Positions 13,315 to 21,392 of a DNA stretch of 21,432 nt are shown here, in pieces (the stretch's first letter is position 1; each line of letters opens with the position of its first letter). Both the position numbers and the translations under genes were made by a program. The DNA is from Lachnospiraceae bacterium UBA3641 (GTDB lineage Bacteria > Bacillota > Clostridia > Lachnospirales > Lachnospiraceae). The stretch lies in assembly GCA_002373875.1 (NCBI GenBank), contig DFKQ01000027.1, positions 1 to 21,432 on the forward strand. The letters are read 5' to 3'. The notes under the pieces were generated by a model that did not search any database, had not been told where the DNA came from, and was given only the letters and a program-made list of their open reading frames with translations.

Positions 13315-14661
13315 TCATTTTCGTGTAAACCTGCGTAACTTGGGAAGTACCTCCTTAAGCGTCTCCATGGTCAGGTCAAGTTCTTCCTTCTTTGTCTCCA
13401 CGCTCATCGAAAACCTTATGGTAGAATCAAGGAGGTTTGGCTTAACCCCTATTGCCTTAAGGGTTGCGCTGATTGCCGGCTTGTTTGATGCACATGCCGA
13501 ACCCGACGAAACATAGATCCCCTTCTCCTCCAGCGCATGAAGAAGAACCTCAGCACGGATACCTTCAACCGAAGCGCTTATTATATGAGGGGCAGTTTTT
13601 CTTACAGCCTCTGCCAATGTATCCGGCCAAGCTTGTACACCACATCCTGCCTCTTTAAGTCCATCTATATCTGTAGTTTGCTTTTTTAGGTTATCTCCTG
13701 CAGTGCAACTCAATCCTCCTGATATTTCTTTACAGGCTTCCTTGTCTGCAGTACTTCCCATCTTAGCTTCATTATAGGCTGAGGCAGCTTCATATCGTGT
13801 AAGTCCGTTTATCGTAATACCCTCAAGCTTCATCAGTTCATTGATGAAGCAGGTCTTAAGCTCATACAGCCTGTTCATCTTTTCGTCAAAGTCAGTGTAA
13901 ATGATCTCTGCCGCCTTAGCCATACCCGCTATCCCTGGCACATTCTCGGTCCCGGATCGTAATCCCTTCTGTTGTCCACCGCCGAACATGATGGGATTTA
14001 TCTTAACATTCTTATTTACGTAGAGTATCCCCACACCCTTGGGACCATGGATCTTATGACCACTGACAGACAGAAGATCTATCTTCTCCTTCCTGGGATT
14101 GATCCTGACCTTACCGAAGCCCTGGACCGCATCAACATGAAAGAGAATGCTCTTATTATATTCCTTGATGATATGTCCCAGTTCAGCTATAGGCTGCAGG
14201 GAACCGATCTCATTATTCACATACATTACCGATACAAGTATCGTATCATCCCTTAGAGCTGCCTTAAGATCATCTGCTCTTACAAGCCCCGACTCATCCA
14301 CATCAAGATAGGTTACTTCATAGCCTTCCTTCTCAAGATAGGCGCAGGTCTCAAGAACCGCAGGATGCTCGATCTTAGTCGTTATGATGTGCCTGCCTGC
14401 CCTTGCATTGGCCCTGGCGCATCCGATAAGAGCCAGGTTATCTGACTCTGTCCCGCCCGATGTATATACTATCTCCTTAGGATCTGCCTTAAGCAGGCCT
14501 GAGAAAACATCCGTCGCATACCTTATGTGATTTTCCGCCTCGACTCCCACCATATGCATGCTCGACGGGTTTCCGTAGTATTTGTCCATTATTTCGGACA
14601 TATATTCCCTGACCTCATCGAAGCATCTTGTTGTTGCCGAATTATCCAAATATGCTGTCAT
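13315..14661 (-). CDS. Cysteine desulfurase (NifS/IscS-like) with an extra internal segment
   Basis: A 448-residue PLP enzyme that takes sulfur from cysteine for iron-sulfur clusters or thiolated tRNA. Key residues visible are H99 in IEHPAV, D177 and Q180 in FHVDAVQG, the PLP lysine K203 in SVSGHKIHGPKG, and the catalytic C390 in VSSGSACASNKP. Relatives are about 380-390 residues. The excess is a segment at about 288-352, between GITINGL and RKTAPHIISAS, containing C310, C319 and C340 and many Ala, Glu, Lys and Gly residues. This loop is normally a few residues long. AAGGAAAG lies about 14 bases upstream. No iscU or thiI neighbour is in the window. A palindromic repeat separates it from rsmE. 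Confidence 0.9.
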   Translation of the reverse strand: MTAYLDNSATTRCFDEVREYMSEIMDKYYGNPSSMHMVGVEAENHIRYATDVFSGLLKADPKEIVYTSGGTESDNLALIGCARANARAGRHIITTKIEHPAVLETCAYLEKEGYEVTYLDVDESGLVRADDLKAALRDDTILVSVMYVNNEIGSLQPIAELGHIIKEYNKSILFHVDAVQGFGKVRINPRKEKIDLLSVSGHKIHGPKGVGILYVNKNVKINPIMFGGGQQKGLRSGTENVPGIAGMAKAAEIIYTDFDEKMNRLYELKTCFINELMKLEGITINGLTRYEAASAYNEAKMGSTADKEACKEISGGLSCTAGDNLKKQTTDIDGLKEAGCGVQAWPDTLAEAVRKTAPHIISASVEGIRAEVLLHALEEKGIYVSSGSACASNKPAISATLKAIGVKPNLLDSTIRFSMSVETKKEELDLTMETLKEVLPKLRRFTRK

Positions 14662-14702
14662 CGATTTTCTGTCTTTCCTTCTGTTTTGTCTCTATGCCAT
14701 GA

Positions 14703-14727
14703 AGACACGGGGACGGTTCTTCTGTCT
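14703..14727. repeat. Palindromic GGGGAC-core repeat between nifS-like gene and rsmE
   Basis: Arms AGACA (14703-14707) and TGTCT (14723-14727) flank the core CGGGGACGGTTCTTC. It fills the 74-base gap between the two genes and lies nine bases from the rsmE stop. It could form a hairpin in the shared transcript. Confidence 0.7.
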
Positions 14728-14735
14728 CCATTCAT

Positions 14736-15569
14736 CTATTCAAGAAGATACACAAGCCAGGACAGGACCGTCATCCCTGCCGTCTCGGTGCGAAGGATCC
14801 TCCGTCCCAGCGTGATCGTGTCAAAGTCACCCTCAAGCGCCAGATCAACCTCACCCTCATCAAATCCACCCTCGGGGCCTATGAATACAGCCACGGACTG
14901 GCCGGGCTGTATACTGCCCAGGATATCCCTTGTTTTATCCATGGCTTCCATATCCGCAAGCTCGTAAGGAAGAAGCTTAACATCTGCATCCTTACAGTAT
15001 TCCACCGCTTCCTTAAAGGTCATTACCTGCTTGACTTCAGGTATTATCCGCCGCTTGCTCTGCTTGGCCGCGGCTTCTGCAATGGCATTGTAGCGGGTGA
15101 TTCTGGAGGCTTCCCTTTTCTTATCAAGCTTAACAACCGACCTCTTCATGGCTACCGGGATTATCTCATAAACTCCCAGTTCAACCGCCTTCTGGATGAT
15201 GAATTCCATCTTGTCGCTCTTGGGAAGGCCCTGAAACAGATAAATCTTACATGGAAGTTCCACATTATTTTCTTTGATGAAGCGGAGCTTAAGGTGCACC
15301 CGACCGTCCTCGTAGCCTGCTATCTCACAGCGGTACTCCCGGTTATCTGAAGAGTCTTTCATTGCTTCCATAACTTCCGAACCCTGAACATCTAAAGATA
15401 TTGCCCCAACGGATGGAATACCCGAATCCACAGTATTAGAAGTTGCCACCACCGACACCTCTTCGCCTGTCTTCATCCTAAGCACGTTCTTTATGTGATT
15501 AACGTCCGGACCCTCTATATAAATATCATTACCGCAGATATTCTGCGGTTCAACAAAAAACCTGTACAA
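14736..15569 (-). CDS. rsmE: 16S rRNA (uracil-1498-N3)-methyltransferase
   Basis: A 277-residue SPOUT-class enzyme that methylates U1498 of 16S rRNA. The N-terminal PUA-like part contains HIKNVLRMKTGEEVSV. The catalytic part has KSDKMEFIIQKAVELGV (117-133), AIAEAAAKQSKR (162-173), GPEGGF (231-236) and the knot region LGRRILRTETA (254-264). Usual length is about 240-250; the excess is a segment at about 42-78 (VATSNTVDSG to DSSDN) within the PUA-like part. The start codon is TTG with GGAGAAGAGGA directly upstream, and no ATG is available before an in-frame stop. It lies 43 bases after prmA, a pairing common in Firmicutes, where the two rRNA/ribosomal protein methylases are co-transcribed. Confidence 0.93.
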   Translation of the reverse strand: MYRFFVEPQNICGNDIYIEGPDVNHIKNVLRMKTGEEVSVVATSNTVDSGIPSVGAISLDVQGSEVMEAMKDSSDNREYRCEIAGYEDGRVHLKLRFIKENNVELPCKIYLFQGLPKSDKMEFIIQKAVELGVYEIIPVAMKRSVVKLDKKREASRITRYNAIAEAAAKQSKRRIIPEVKQVMTFKEAVEYCKDADVKLLPYELADMEAMDKTRDILGSIQPGQSVAVFIGPEGGFDEGEVDLALEGDFDTITLGRRILRTETAGMTVLSWLVYLLE

Positions 15570-15612
15570 TCCTCTTCTCCAGTACTGATATTGTCATACC
15601 TAAGTATTATGC

Positions 15613-16680
15613 TTATTTGCGGGCGGTCACGCTGACCCACTCGCCCCGGTGGTTGACTTCAAGGACTTCAAGGCCTGCTGCCTTGACTGCATCAACTACT
15701 GTCTGTTCCTTATCCTCTATGATGCCGGAGGTGATGTATATTCCGCCCGGCTTAAGCTGGTTCACGATCACGGGTGTCAGGGGTACCAGAACTTCAGCAA
15801 GGATATTGGCCACCACGATGTCATAGCAGTTATACCCAACCTCGTCCTGAATTTCCTTAGAATCTATGATATTTCCAATGATCAATTTAAAGCCCGCTTC
15901 ATCAAGTCCGTTCTTCTCCATGTTATCCTGCACAGCCTCAATGGCACATGGGTCAAGATCGGTACCCACTGCCGATGCGGCTCCGAACTTATAAGCCATG
16001 ATGGACAGGATACCGGAACCCGTTCCCACGTCCAGGAGCGATACTCCGCTTCCAACCTCAATCTCTTCAGGATCGGAATCTTCTTCCTTTTTTACTCCAC
16101 CTTCGGATAATGAGATACCGGAGAAATCCTTATCCTCTTTCATTTTTTTAATATACTTCCTAAGCTGCTTAATACACAGCTGGGTCGTCTCATGCATTCC
16201 TGTTCCGAAGGCCGTACCGGGATCGATGTGTATGATCATCTTCCCTTTATCCTCTTCCCTGACCTCTTCCCATGAAGGAACGATCAGGATATCCTCATCA
16301 CCCGGTTCATCCGCGGTTATATAAAACTGATGGAAGTACTGCTTCCAGTTGTTTAAATAGTCAGTATCCTGAAGCTGGGTCGCGATGATGGTACACTCCC
16401 CCACATCCATAAATGACTTAAGGTCATCAAGCTCTGCCCTGACACTGTCAAGCATGGGGCCGTTGTCCTCATCCGCATCCAGGTAAAATGACAGATAGGC
16501 AATCCCGTCATCAGCCTCGGCCTGCGGCAGGATATCAACGAACATGGCTGCCTTGTCCTGATCCGACAGGGGAAGTTTATCCTCGATCTCCACTCCCTCT
16601 ATCCCAAGATCCATAAGGGTGGAGCTTATTATATCTTCTGCCTCAGTTGTTGTCTTGATCGTATATTTATTGAATTTCAT
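15613..16680 (-). CDS. prmA: Ribosomal protein L11 methyltransferase
   Basis: A 355-residue enzyme that trimethylates ribosomal protein L11. An N-terminal substrate-binding domain (about 1-110) is followed by the family signature DPGTAFGTGMHETT (153-166), SAM motif I LLDVGTGSGILS (215-226), the acidic residue in GTDLDP (239-244) and the catalytic-loop motif ANILAEVL (291-298). Members are usually near 310-320 residues. The excess is mainly an acidic segment at about 180-212 (KEDKDFSG, KKEEDSDPEEIEVGSG), between the helix after the signature and motif I, where other members have only a few residues. GGAGAAGG precedes the ATG. It starts 115 bases after the guanylyltransferase gene and is followed by rsmE. 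Confidence 0.93.
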   Translation of the reverse strand: MKFNKYTIKTTTEAEDIISSTLMDLGIEGVEIEDKLPLSDQDKAAMFVDILPQAEADDGIAYLSFYLDADEDNGPMLDSVRAELDDLKSFMDVGECTIIATQLQDTDYLNNWKQYFHQFYITADEPGDEDILIVPSWEEVREEDKGKMIIHIDPGTAFGTGMHETTQLCIKQLRKYIKKMKEDKDFSGISLSEGGVKKEEDSDPEEIEVGSGVSLLDVGTGSGILSIMAYKFGAASAVGTDLDPCAIEAVQDNMEKNGLDEAGFKLIIGNIIDSKEIQDEVGYNCYDIVVANILAEVLVPLTPVIVNQLKPGGIYITSGIIEDKEQTVVDAVKAAGLEVLEVNHRGEWVSVTARK

Positions 16681-16795
16681 CCTTCCTGCCTTCTCCTTAT
16701 ACTTCGATTCCCTGTTATTACACAGTATATCCCTGTATTCTACCTGCTGAATATCTTTTACCGTTAATAAGAATTATATTTCCTATCCGTGCCCC

Positions 16796-17866
16796 CTATA
16801 AATACCTCGTATTATCACCGGCCCTTAAGACCTCCAGCACCTTCTTGATATCCGCCGTAGCCCCTTTATCGCATATAAGTGTCGCATCAGCGGTATCGAC
16901 CACAACTATATCCTTAAGCCCCACGGCTGCGATAAGTTTATCCTGCGCCTCGATGATACAGTCCTTAGTATCGATCGTGATTGCATTCCCGCTGACTACG
17001 TTGTTGTCTTCATTAACTGACTTTATCCTCTCAACTGCCAGCCACGAACCCACATCATCCCAGCCAAAATCACCCGGTATCGTATATATCGAACCCGCCT
17101 TCTCCATGATCCCGTAGTCTATGGATATGGATTCAAGAGTCGGGAACACTTCGCCAAGCACCTTGTCCTCATCCCCGGTACCGATCGCGTCCTTAATAAC
17201 GTTAAGCCCCTTAAGCATGTCGGGAAGGAATGCTTTATATTCCTTAATGACAGTCGAAACCTTCCACACGAACATACCCGCATTCCACAGATAGTCACCA
17301 CTTGCAAGGTATTCCCTTGCCTTATCAAGAGATGGCTTCTCCACGAACTTATCAACCCTGTAGGCGCTGCCCCTTTTCTCACCCTCGATGTACTTGATAT
17401 ACCCGTATCCGGTCTCTGGGTAATTGGGCCTGATCCCCATGGTCACGAGATTATCCCCTGCTTCTGCTATATCGCAGGCTTCCCTGATAAGCTCCCTGTA
17501 CCGTTCCCCGTCCTTGATAAGTGAATCCGACGGGAGCACCATCATTACCGCATCATCGTATTTCCTTGATATATGCATAAGCCCCAGTCCGATGCAGGGC
17601 GCCGTATTCCTTCCGATGGGTTCACAGAGGATATTCTCATCAGGTATCCCCGGAAGCTGCTCCTTAACCAGGTCCTTATAATCTTTATTGGTCGCGATAT
17701 AGATATCCTCCATGTCAACAAGATGCAGTATCCTGTCAACCGTAAGCCGGATCATGGTCCTCTCATCATCAGTCAGCGAAAGGAACTGCTTGGGCATGTT
17801 CTTCCTGCTCCTTGGCCAGAACCGCTCACCACGTCCGCCTGCCATAATAAGTGCTGTTGTTTTCAT
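16796..17866 (-). CDS. manC: Mannose-1-phosphate guanylyltransferase
   Basis: A 356-residue nucleotidyltransferase that makes GDP-mannose from GTP and mannose-1-phosphate for surface polysaccharide synthesis. The signature is MAGGRGERFWPRSRKNMPKQ (8-27), with K26 as the pyrophosphate-binding lysine. Further motifs are LPSDSL (111-116), ETGYGYI (151-157), FVEKP (174-178), WNAGMF (194-199) and SIDYGIMEK. The C-terminal phosphomannose isomerase domain of bifunctional ManC/AlgA enzymes is absent, so this is the short monofunctional form. GGAG lies about 11 bases before the ATG. It is 50 bases downstream of the CYTH gene. No other GDP-sugar gene is in the window. Confidence 0.92.
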   Translation of the reverse strand: MKTTALIMAGGRGERFWPRSRKNMPKQFLSLTDDERTMIRLTVDRILHLVDMEDIYIATNKDYKDLVKEQLPGIPDENILCEPIGRNTAPCIGLGLMHISRKYDDAVMMVLPSDSLIKDGERYRELIREACDIAEAGDNLVTMGIRPNYPETGYGYIKYIEGEKRGSAYRVDKFVEKPSLDKAREYLASGDYLWNAGMFVWKVSTVIKEYKAFLPDMLKGLNVIKDAIGTGDEDKVLGEVFPTLESISIDYGIMEKAGSIYTIPGDFGWDDVGSWLAVERIKSVNEDNNVVSGNAITIDTKDCIIEAQDKLIAAVGLKDIVVVDTADATLICDKGATADIKKVLEVLRAGDNTRYL

Positions 17867-17916
17867 ATGCTGATCTCCTGTCTAATGTAATAAGGTATAC
17901 ACCCTTATGACGAATC

Positions 17917-18540
17917 CTACCAATGTATACTTCCTATCAACTCCGCCGGAAGTGAGCTCATGTATGCGTTGGAATACTTGGGGTCACCCGTGACCTCTTC
18001 ATCGAACCAGGATGCGGGCTTATAATCGGCCGCTGTCTTCTCATCCGGGAATTCAACCTCCGCAACCACGGTTCCCTCAAAGGGTTCATCGAATACGTCA
18101 AGCTCGATCTTTATCTTCCCCGACTCCATCGTCCGGGCAAGCTCCGGCCGCCCCATCAGGTATTCCCCTGTGAATGCATCTTCATTAAGCGGTATCAGAT
18201 ACCTCTTCTTGCGGATTATATTCCCGTCAGCCTTCCTAAGCATATGGTCGTAAGATGCCGGGTCCAGGGCCATGTTATACTCAACCTTGCCTATCCTCTC
18301 AGCCACTTCACTGTCCTTCTCTTCACGGGTATCCATGAACATTTCATTATCAAGCCCCAGATGATCCTTGCTGCCCACGATCTCACCCTTATAGGTCATG
18401 TAATATATATCATCTTCACGCCTTACCCGAATGGCCGGCCGCACATTTAAGTAGCCCTGCTCGATCACATGATAAGGGTATTTATCAAGGTCTCCGGGCA
18501 GGGACCTTACTATGAATTTCCTCTCTATCTCTACGCCCAT
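17917..18540 (-). CDS. CYTH domain (triphosphate tunnel metalloenzyme) protein
   Basis: A 207-residue CYTH protein. The N-terminal EIERK gives the ExExK signature (E4, E6, K8) that binds metal and triphosphate. Later tunnel residues appear as VRREDD, IRKKRYLIPL and KIELDVFDEPFEG, and AEVEFPDE carries the C-terminal E-x-E pair. Family members hydrolyse inorganic triphosphate or thiamine triphosphate, or make cAMP; the sequence does not decide which, and small bacterial members are most often inorganic triphosphatases. GAGGAAGG precedes the ATG. A tandem palindromic repeat lies between this gene and the hydrolase upstream. Confidence 0.9.
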   Translation of the reverse strand: MGVEIERKFIVRSLPGDLDKYPYHVIEQGYLNVRPAIRVRREDDIYYMTYKGEIVGSKDHLGLDNEMFMDTREEKDSEVAERIGKVEYNMALDPASYDHMLRKADGNIIRKKRYLIPLNEDAFTGEYLMGRPELARTMESGKIKIELDVFDEPFEGTVVAEVEFPDEKTAADYKPASWFDEEVTGDPKYSNAYMSSLPAELIGSIHW

Positions 18541-18565
18541 CTTACCTTCCTCTGAATATCTCTGT

Positions 18566-18645
18566 AAAATGAGTCACTTGTTACGTCCCCTGACTCCCAA
18601 AATGAGTCACCTGTTACGTCCCCTGACTCACGTCCCCTGACTCAC
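18566..18645. repeat. Tandem 33-bp repeat with palindromic GAGTCA/TGACTC arms
   Basis: Two adjacent 33-base copies (18566-18598 and 18599-18631) differ at two positions, and a partial third copy of about 15 bases follows (to 18645). Each full copy contains GAGTCA and TGACTC around a 14-base centre ending in GTCCCC, so each can form a hairpin. The GTCCCC core is the complement of the GGGGAC core in the other repeats of this window. The right end of the array encodes the last residues and stop codon of the hydrolase. Confidence 0.8.
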
Positions 18646-19635
18646 ATGTTTCATGAAAAAATCACACTCATCATCATTGCATATTTTAGCACTCTCAAGT
18701 CCTGCATTGCAATGGAACACATGATGAAGCGGTTCGGAACCGTTCCCATAATATCTGTAAACGAAGGGAACTGAATTCTCCCTTAATGCCTGCTCCATGA
18801 AGGGTGCCTGATACTTTAAATAGTCACCCGGGCAGGTCATCATAAACACCGGCGGATAGTCACCGGTAACCCAGCGCGTAACGCATGTAAGCTCAAGCTC
18901 TTCCCTGCTCCCGCCCTCCTTAAGAAAATCAGCCATAAGCAGGGGCGTATCCTTATCCGCTTCATCATCTTTCGTAAGGTCGTACTTACCGCAGTTAAGA
19001 GCCACAGCCCTTAAGCAGGCCCTCATGCCGCTGTCATCATTCCCTAAAACACCCGATCCTGCAGGCAGGGTTATCCCTACTCCCGGATATTTATCCTTAA
19101 GTGCCTTCACGTAATCCGGATTGGAATAAGCGGCAGCAAAGAGTCCCAGCAGGTGCGCTCCGGCAGAATCACCCACCGCAAATACATTATCCGTATCAAG
19201 ACCGTACTTATCCCTGTTGTCGATCATCCATTTCATCACGCTGCATATATCCTCAAGCTGGGCCGGGAACTTACTCTCCGGGGCAAGCCTGTAGGAGAAA
19301 TTAACCACCGCAAAGCCTCTCTGTGCAAGGCTCATTCCGTAGTATTGATACACTTCCTTGTCACCGTATACCCAGGCTCCGCCATGGACTATCATGATAA
19401 CCGGAAGCACCCGGTCATCAGCAACCGATACGGCTCCGGTTACCGGTCCGTCTTTACTTCCCGGATATCCTGACAGGTTCCCCGGCCTGTACACATCAAG
19501 CAGATGGTACTTCTCATCCGGTCCATAACTAATATCATCATACCTTATCACATCATCCGGAGTGGTATAATGAGCATCTCTTATCATATCTCCCGCCGCG
19601 AATTCCCTGCGGATCCTGTCACTTAACTGAGACAT
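18628..19635 (-). CDS. Alpha/beta hydrolase (carboxylesterase type)
   Basis: A 335-residue esterase/lipase-like enzyme of the hormone-sensitive-lipase/BD-FAE type. The oxyanion motif is HGGAW (84-88), the nucleophile elbow GDSAG has S157, and a likely acid and base are D271 (CPGDYL) and H305 (PLHHVFHC). There is no signal peptide, so it should act in the cytoplasm, perhaps on acetylated or feruloylated sugars, but the substrate is not shown. A Gly/Ser/Asp-rich segment at about 52-76 before the first core strand looks added. The C-terminus HVSQGT and its stop are read from the tandem repeat at 18566-18645, so the original C-terminus may have differed. It is divergent from aroA. Confidence 0.88.
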   Translation of the reverse strand: MSQLSDRIRREFAAGDMIRDAHYTTPDDVIRYDDISYGPDEKYHLLDVYRPGNLSGYPGSKDGPVTGAVSVADDRVLPVIMIVHGGAWVYGDKEVYQYYGMSLAQRGFAVVNFSYRLAPESKFPAQLEDICSVMKWMIDNRDKYGLDTDNVFAVGDSAGAHLLGLFAAAYSNPDYVKALKDKYPGVGITLPAGSGVLGNDDSGMRACLRAVALNCGKYDLTKDDEADKDTPLLMADFLKEGGSREELELTCVTRWVTGDYPPVFMMTCPGDYLKYQAPFMEQALRENSVPFVYRYYGNGSEPLHHVFHCNAGLESAKICNDDECDFFMKHVSQGT

Positions 19636-19696
19636 ATCTGCACCTGCCCTTTCATGTATATTTCCCGCTCATAAGACATTAATTTCATGCTATCCC

Positions 19697-19725
19697 ATTA
19701 TACCCAAACTGACCGGATTCAGCAA
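19697..19725 (-). promoter_or_regulatory. Candidate promoter of the hydrolase gene
   Basis: A perfect TATAAT (19702-19697) lies 17 bases from TTGCTG (19725-19720) on the minus strand. It sits about 60 bases upstream of the hydrolase ATG and could drive the hydrolase-CYTH-manC run. Confidence 0.5.
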
Positions 19726-19795
19726 TACGGAAGCCCGCCTGTGTGAGCCGGGAACCATCCCCGGAATGACAAAGTATATTTTTGATGATATTATA

Positions 19796-19825
19796 TTGAC
19801 GATACCTCCGGATATCCGCAATAAT
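19796..19825 (+). promoter_or_regulatory. Candidate aroA promoter
   Basis: TTGACG (19796-19801), an 18-base spacer and AATAAT (19820-19825). Transcription would start near 19833, leaving a leader of about 40 bases before the ATG at 19874. This argues against a longer aroA starting at 19766, because that start would lie upstream of the promoter. Confidence 0.5.
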
Positions 19826-19873
19826 AAGCCGATAGCAGCAAAACCCGGATCCGGCTCCGTGAAAGAGGCACAG

Positions 19874-21256
19874 ATGACACATAATATAGAAAAATACACG
19901 GTAAGACCATTAAAAAACAATGACAGATTCACGGTAACAGTACCGGGATCAAAGAGCATAACCAACCGGGCCCTGCTCCTTGCGGCCATGTGCGAAGGCC
20001 CCTGCACTCTTAACGGAGTTCTCTTCAGCGATGATTCGAGAGCCTTCTTATCATGCCTTAAGAATCTAGGGTTTGAACTTACCATAGATGAGGAAGAAAG
20101 ACGAGTCACCATAGAAGGTACGGGCGGCCGTATCCCAAACAGAAAGGCCGGGATCAATGTCGGAAGTGCCGGAACAGCCGCCAGGTTCCTTACGGTGTTT
20201 TTAGCCTTTGCCGGCGGTGAATATGAGATGAATGCATCCCCTCAGATGTGTAAACGCCCCATGGAACCCCTTATAAGCGATCTTAAAAAGGCGGGTGTTG
20301 AAATAACCTGCAGGGGAGAGGAAGGGCACTTCCCATTTACTCTTAAGTCATCAGGGATCACCTTAACGGAAATGGTAAGCAATACGGATATAAGCTCCCA
20401 GTTCGCAAGCGCCATCCTTATGGCCTCACCCCTGCTTGAAAACGGGATCAGGCTTATCCTTGAAGGATCAAGGACAAACGGTTCATACATAAATATAACG
20501 TTAAGGATGATGTCCGAATTCGGATTCAGCTTCACGCGCAAGGACAACATAATAACCGTCAGCTCCTGTCGCAATACGAACTGTCCTGAAGAAGCGGTAA
20601 TTACGAAAAGGCCCGGTATATCATGCTACGATATCGAACCTGATATATCGGCTGCCTGCTACTTCTACGCAATGTCCCCCATATGCGGCAAGATCATGCA
20701 GGTAAAGGACGTACACCCCGATTCCATGCAGGGTGATTATCAGTTCATTAAGTTTCTTGAGCAGCTGGGATGTGTTGCAGCAGACGATAAAGACGGCGTT
20801 ATCTTAAGCCCTCCCCCAAAAAGGGAATACCCGGGACTTGACATAGATTTGAAGGATTTCTCGGACCAGACCATGACAATGGCCGTGACCGCAGCATTCG
20901 CCACATCTCCCACGACCATACGAAACGTCGGCCATATAAGGTATCAGGAATCGGACAGGCTTCATGCGATCATAAATGAGCTCAACAGGCTTGGCTGTAA
21001 ATGCAGCGCAATAGATGAAGATACCGGCATACATATAGAACCGGGCGCTCAATACGGAAGTGCTCAACATGGGACTTCCTACCATGGAGCAGATATAGAA
21101 ACCTACGAAGACCATCGCATGGCAATGGCCTTCGCACTTGCAGGTCTTCGCATACCCGGTGTGAACATATTAAATCCCGGATGCTGCCGCAAGACCTTCG
21201 GGAACTACTTCGAAGTCCTAGACTCCATATGTGTAAATATAAAGAACAGCATATAA
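19874..21256 (+). CDS. aroA: 3-phosphoshikimate 1-carboxyvinyltransferase (EPSP synthase)
   Basis: A 460-residue enzyme that joins phosphoenolpyruvate to shikimate-3-phosphate in aromatic amino acid synthesis. Visible motifs are VPGSKSITNRALLL (K27, S28, R32), NVGSAGTAARFLTV, RPMEPLISDLKKAGV, IRYQESDRLHAIINEL and the C-terminal EDHRMAMAFALAGL. The frame is open upstream to an ATG at 19766, but the ATG at 19874 (MTHNIEKYTVRPL) fits the family's N-terminus, has AGAGG five bases away and lies after the candidate promoter. The protein is about 30 residues longer than usual; extra residues appear before the EDHRM motif (QYGSAQHGTSYHGAD) and around NTNCPEEAVITKRPG. It is the only plus-strand gene and the only visible shikimate-pathway gene. 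Confidence 0.95.
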   Translation: MTHNIEKYTVRPLKNNDRFTVTVPGSKSITNRALLLAAMCEGPCTLNGVLFSDDSRAFLSCLKNLGFELTIDEEERRVTIEGTGGRIPNRKAGINVGSAGTAARFLTVFLAFAGGEYEMNASPQMCKRPMEPLISDLKKAGVEITCRGEEGHFPFTLKSSGITLTEMVSNTDISSQFASAILMASPLLENGIRLILEGSRTNGSYINITLRMMSEFGFSFTRKDNIITVSSCRNTNCPEEAVITKRPGISCYDIEPDISAACYFYAMSPICGKIMQVKDVHPDSMQGDYQFIKFLEQLGCVAADDKDGVILSPPPKREYPGLDIDLKDFSDQTMTMAVTAAFATSPTTIRNVGHIRYQESDRLHAIINELNRLGCKCSAIDEDTGIHIEPGAQYGSAQHGTSYHGADIETYEDHRMAMAFALAGLRIPGVNILNPGCCRKTFGNYFEVLDSICVNIKNSI

Positions 21257-21392
21257 ATTTATAATATCATGATTCAGGGGTCAAAACTATACTTTTATAT
21301 GATTAACGGATTGTTCCGTGTTACTATTCACAGCCTAATCGCCCTCCTAGTTTCTCCTATCAATAACACATGACGATTTTTCTCATCACTCA

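Noticed and set aside
18566..18645. Possible CRISPR array from the 33-base tandem repeat
   Set aside because: The copies are directly adjacent with no spacers, and no cas gene is present.
19766..19873. N-terminal extension of AroA from the ATG at 19766
   Set aside because: The candidate promoter lies inside it, there is no ribosome binding site, and the family N-terminus starts at the ATG at 19874.
19690..20157. A 155-codon minus-strand frame across the aroA start
   Set aside because: It is antisense to clearly conserved aroA codons and runs through the divergent promoter region.
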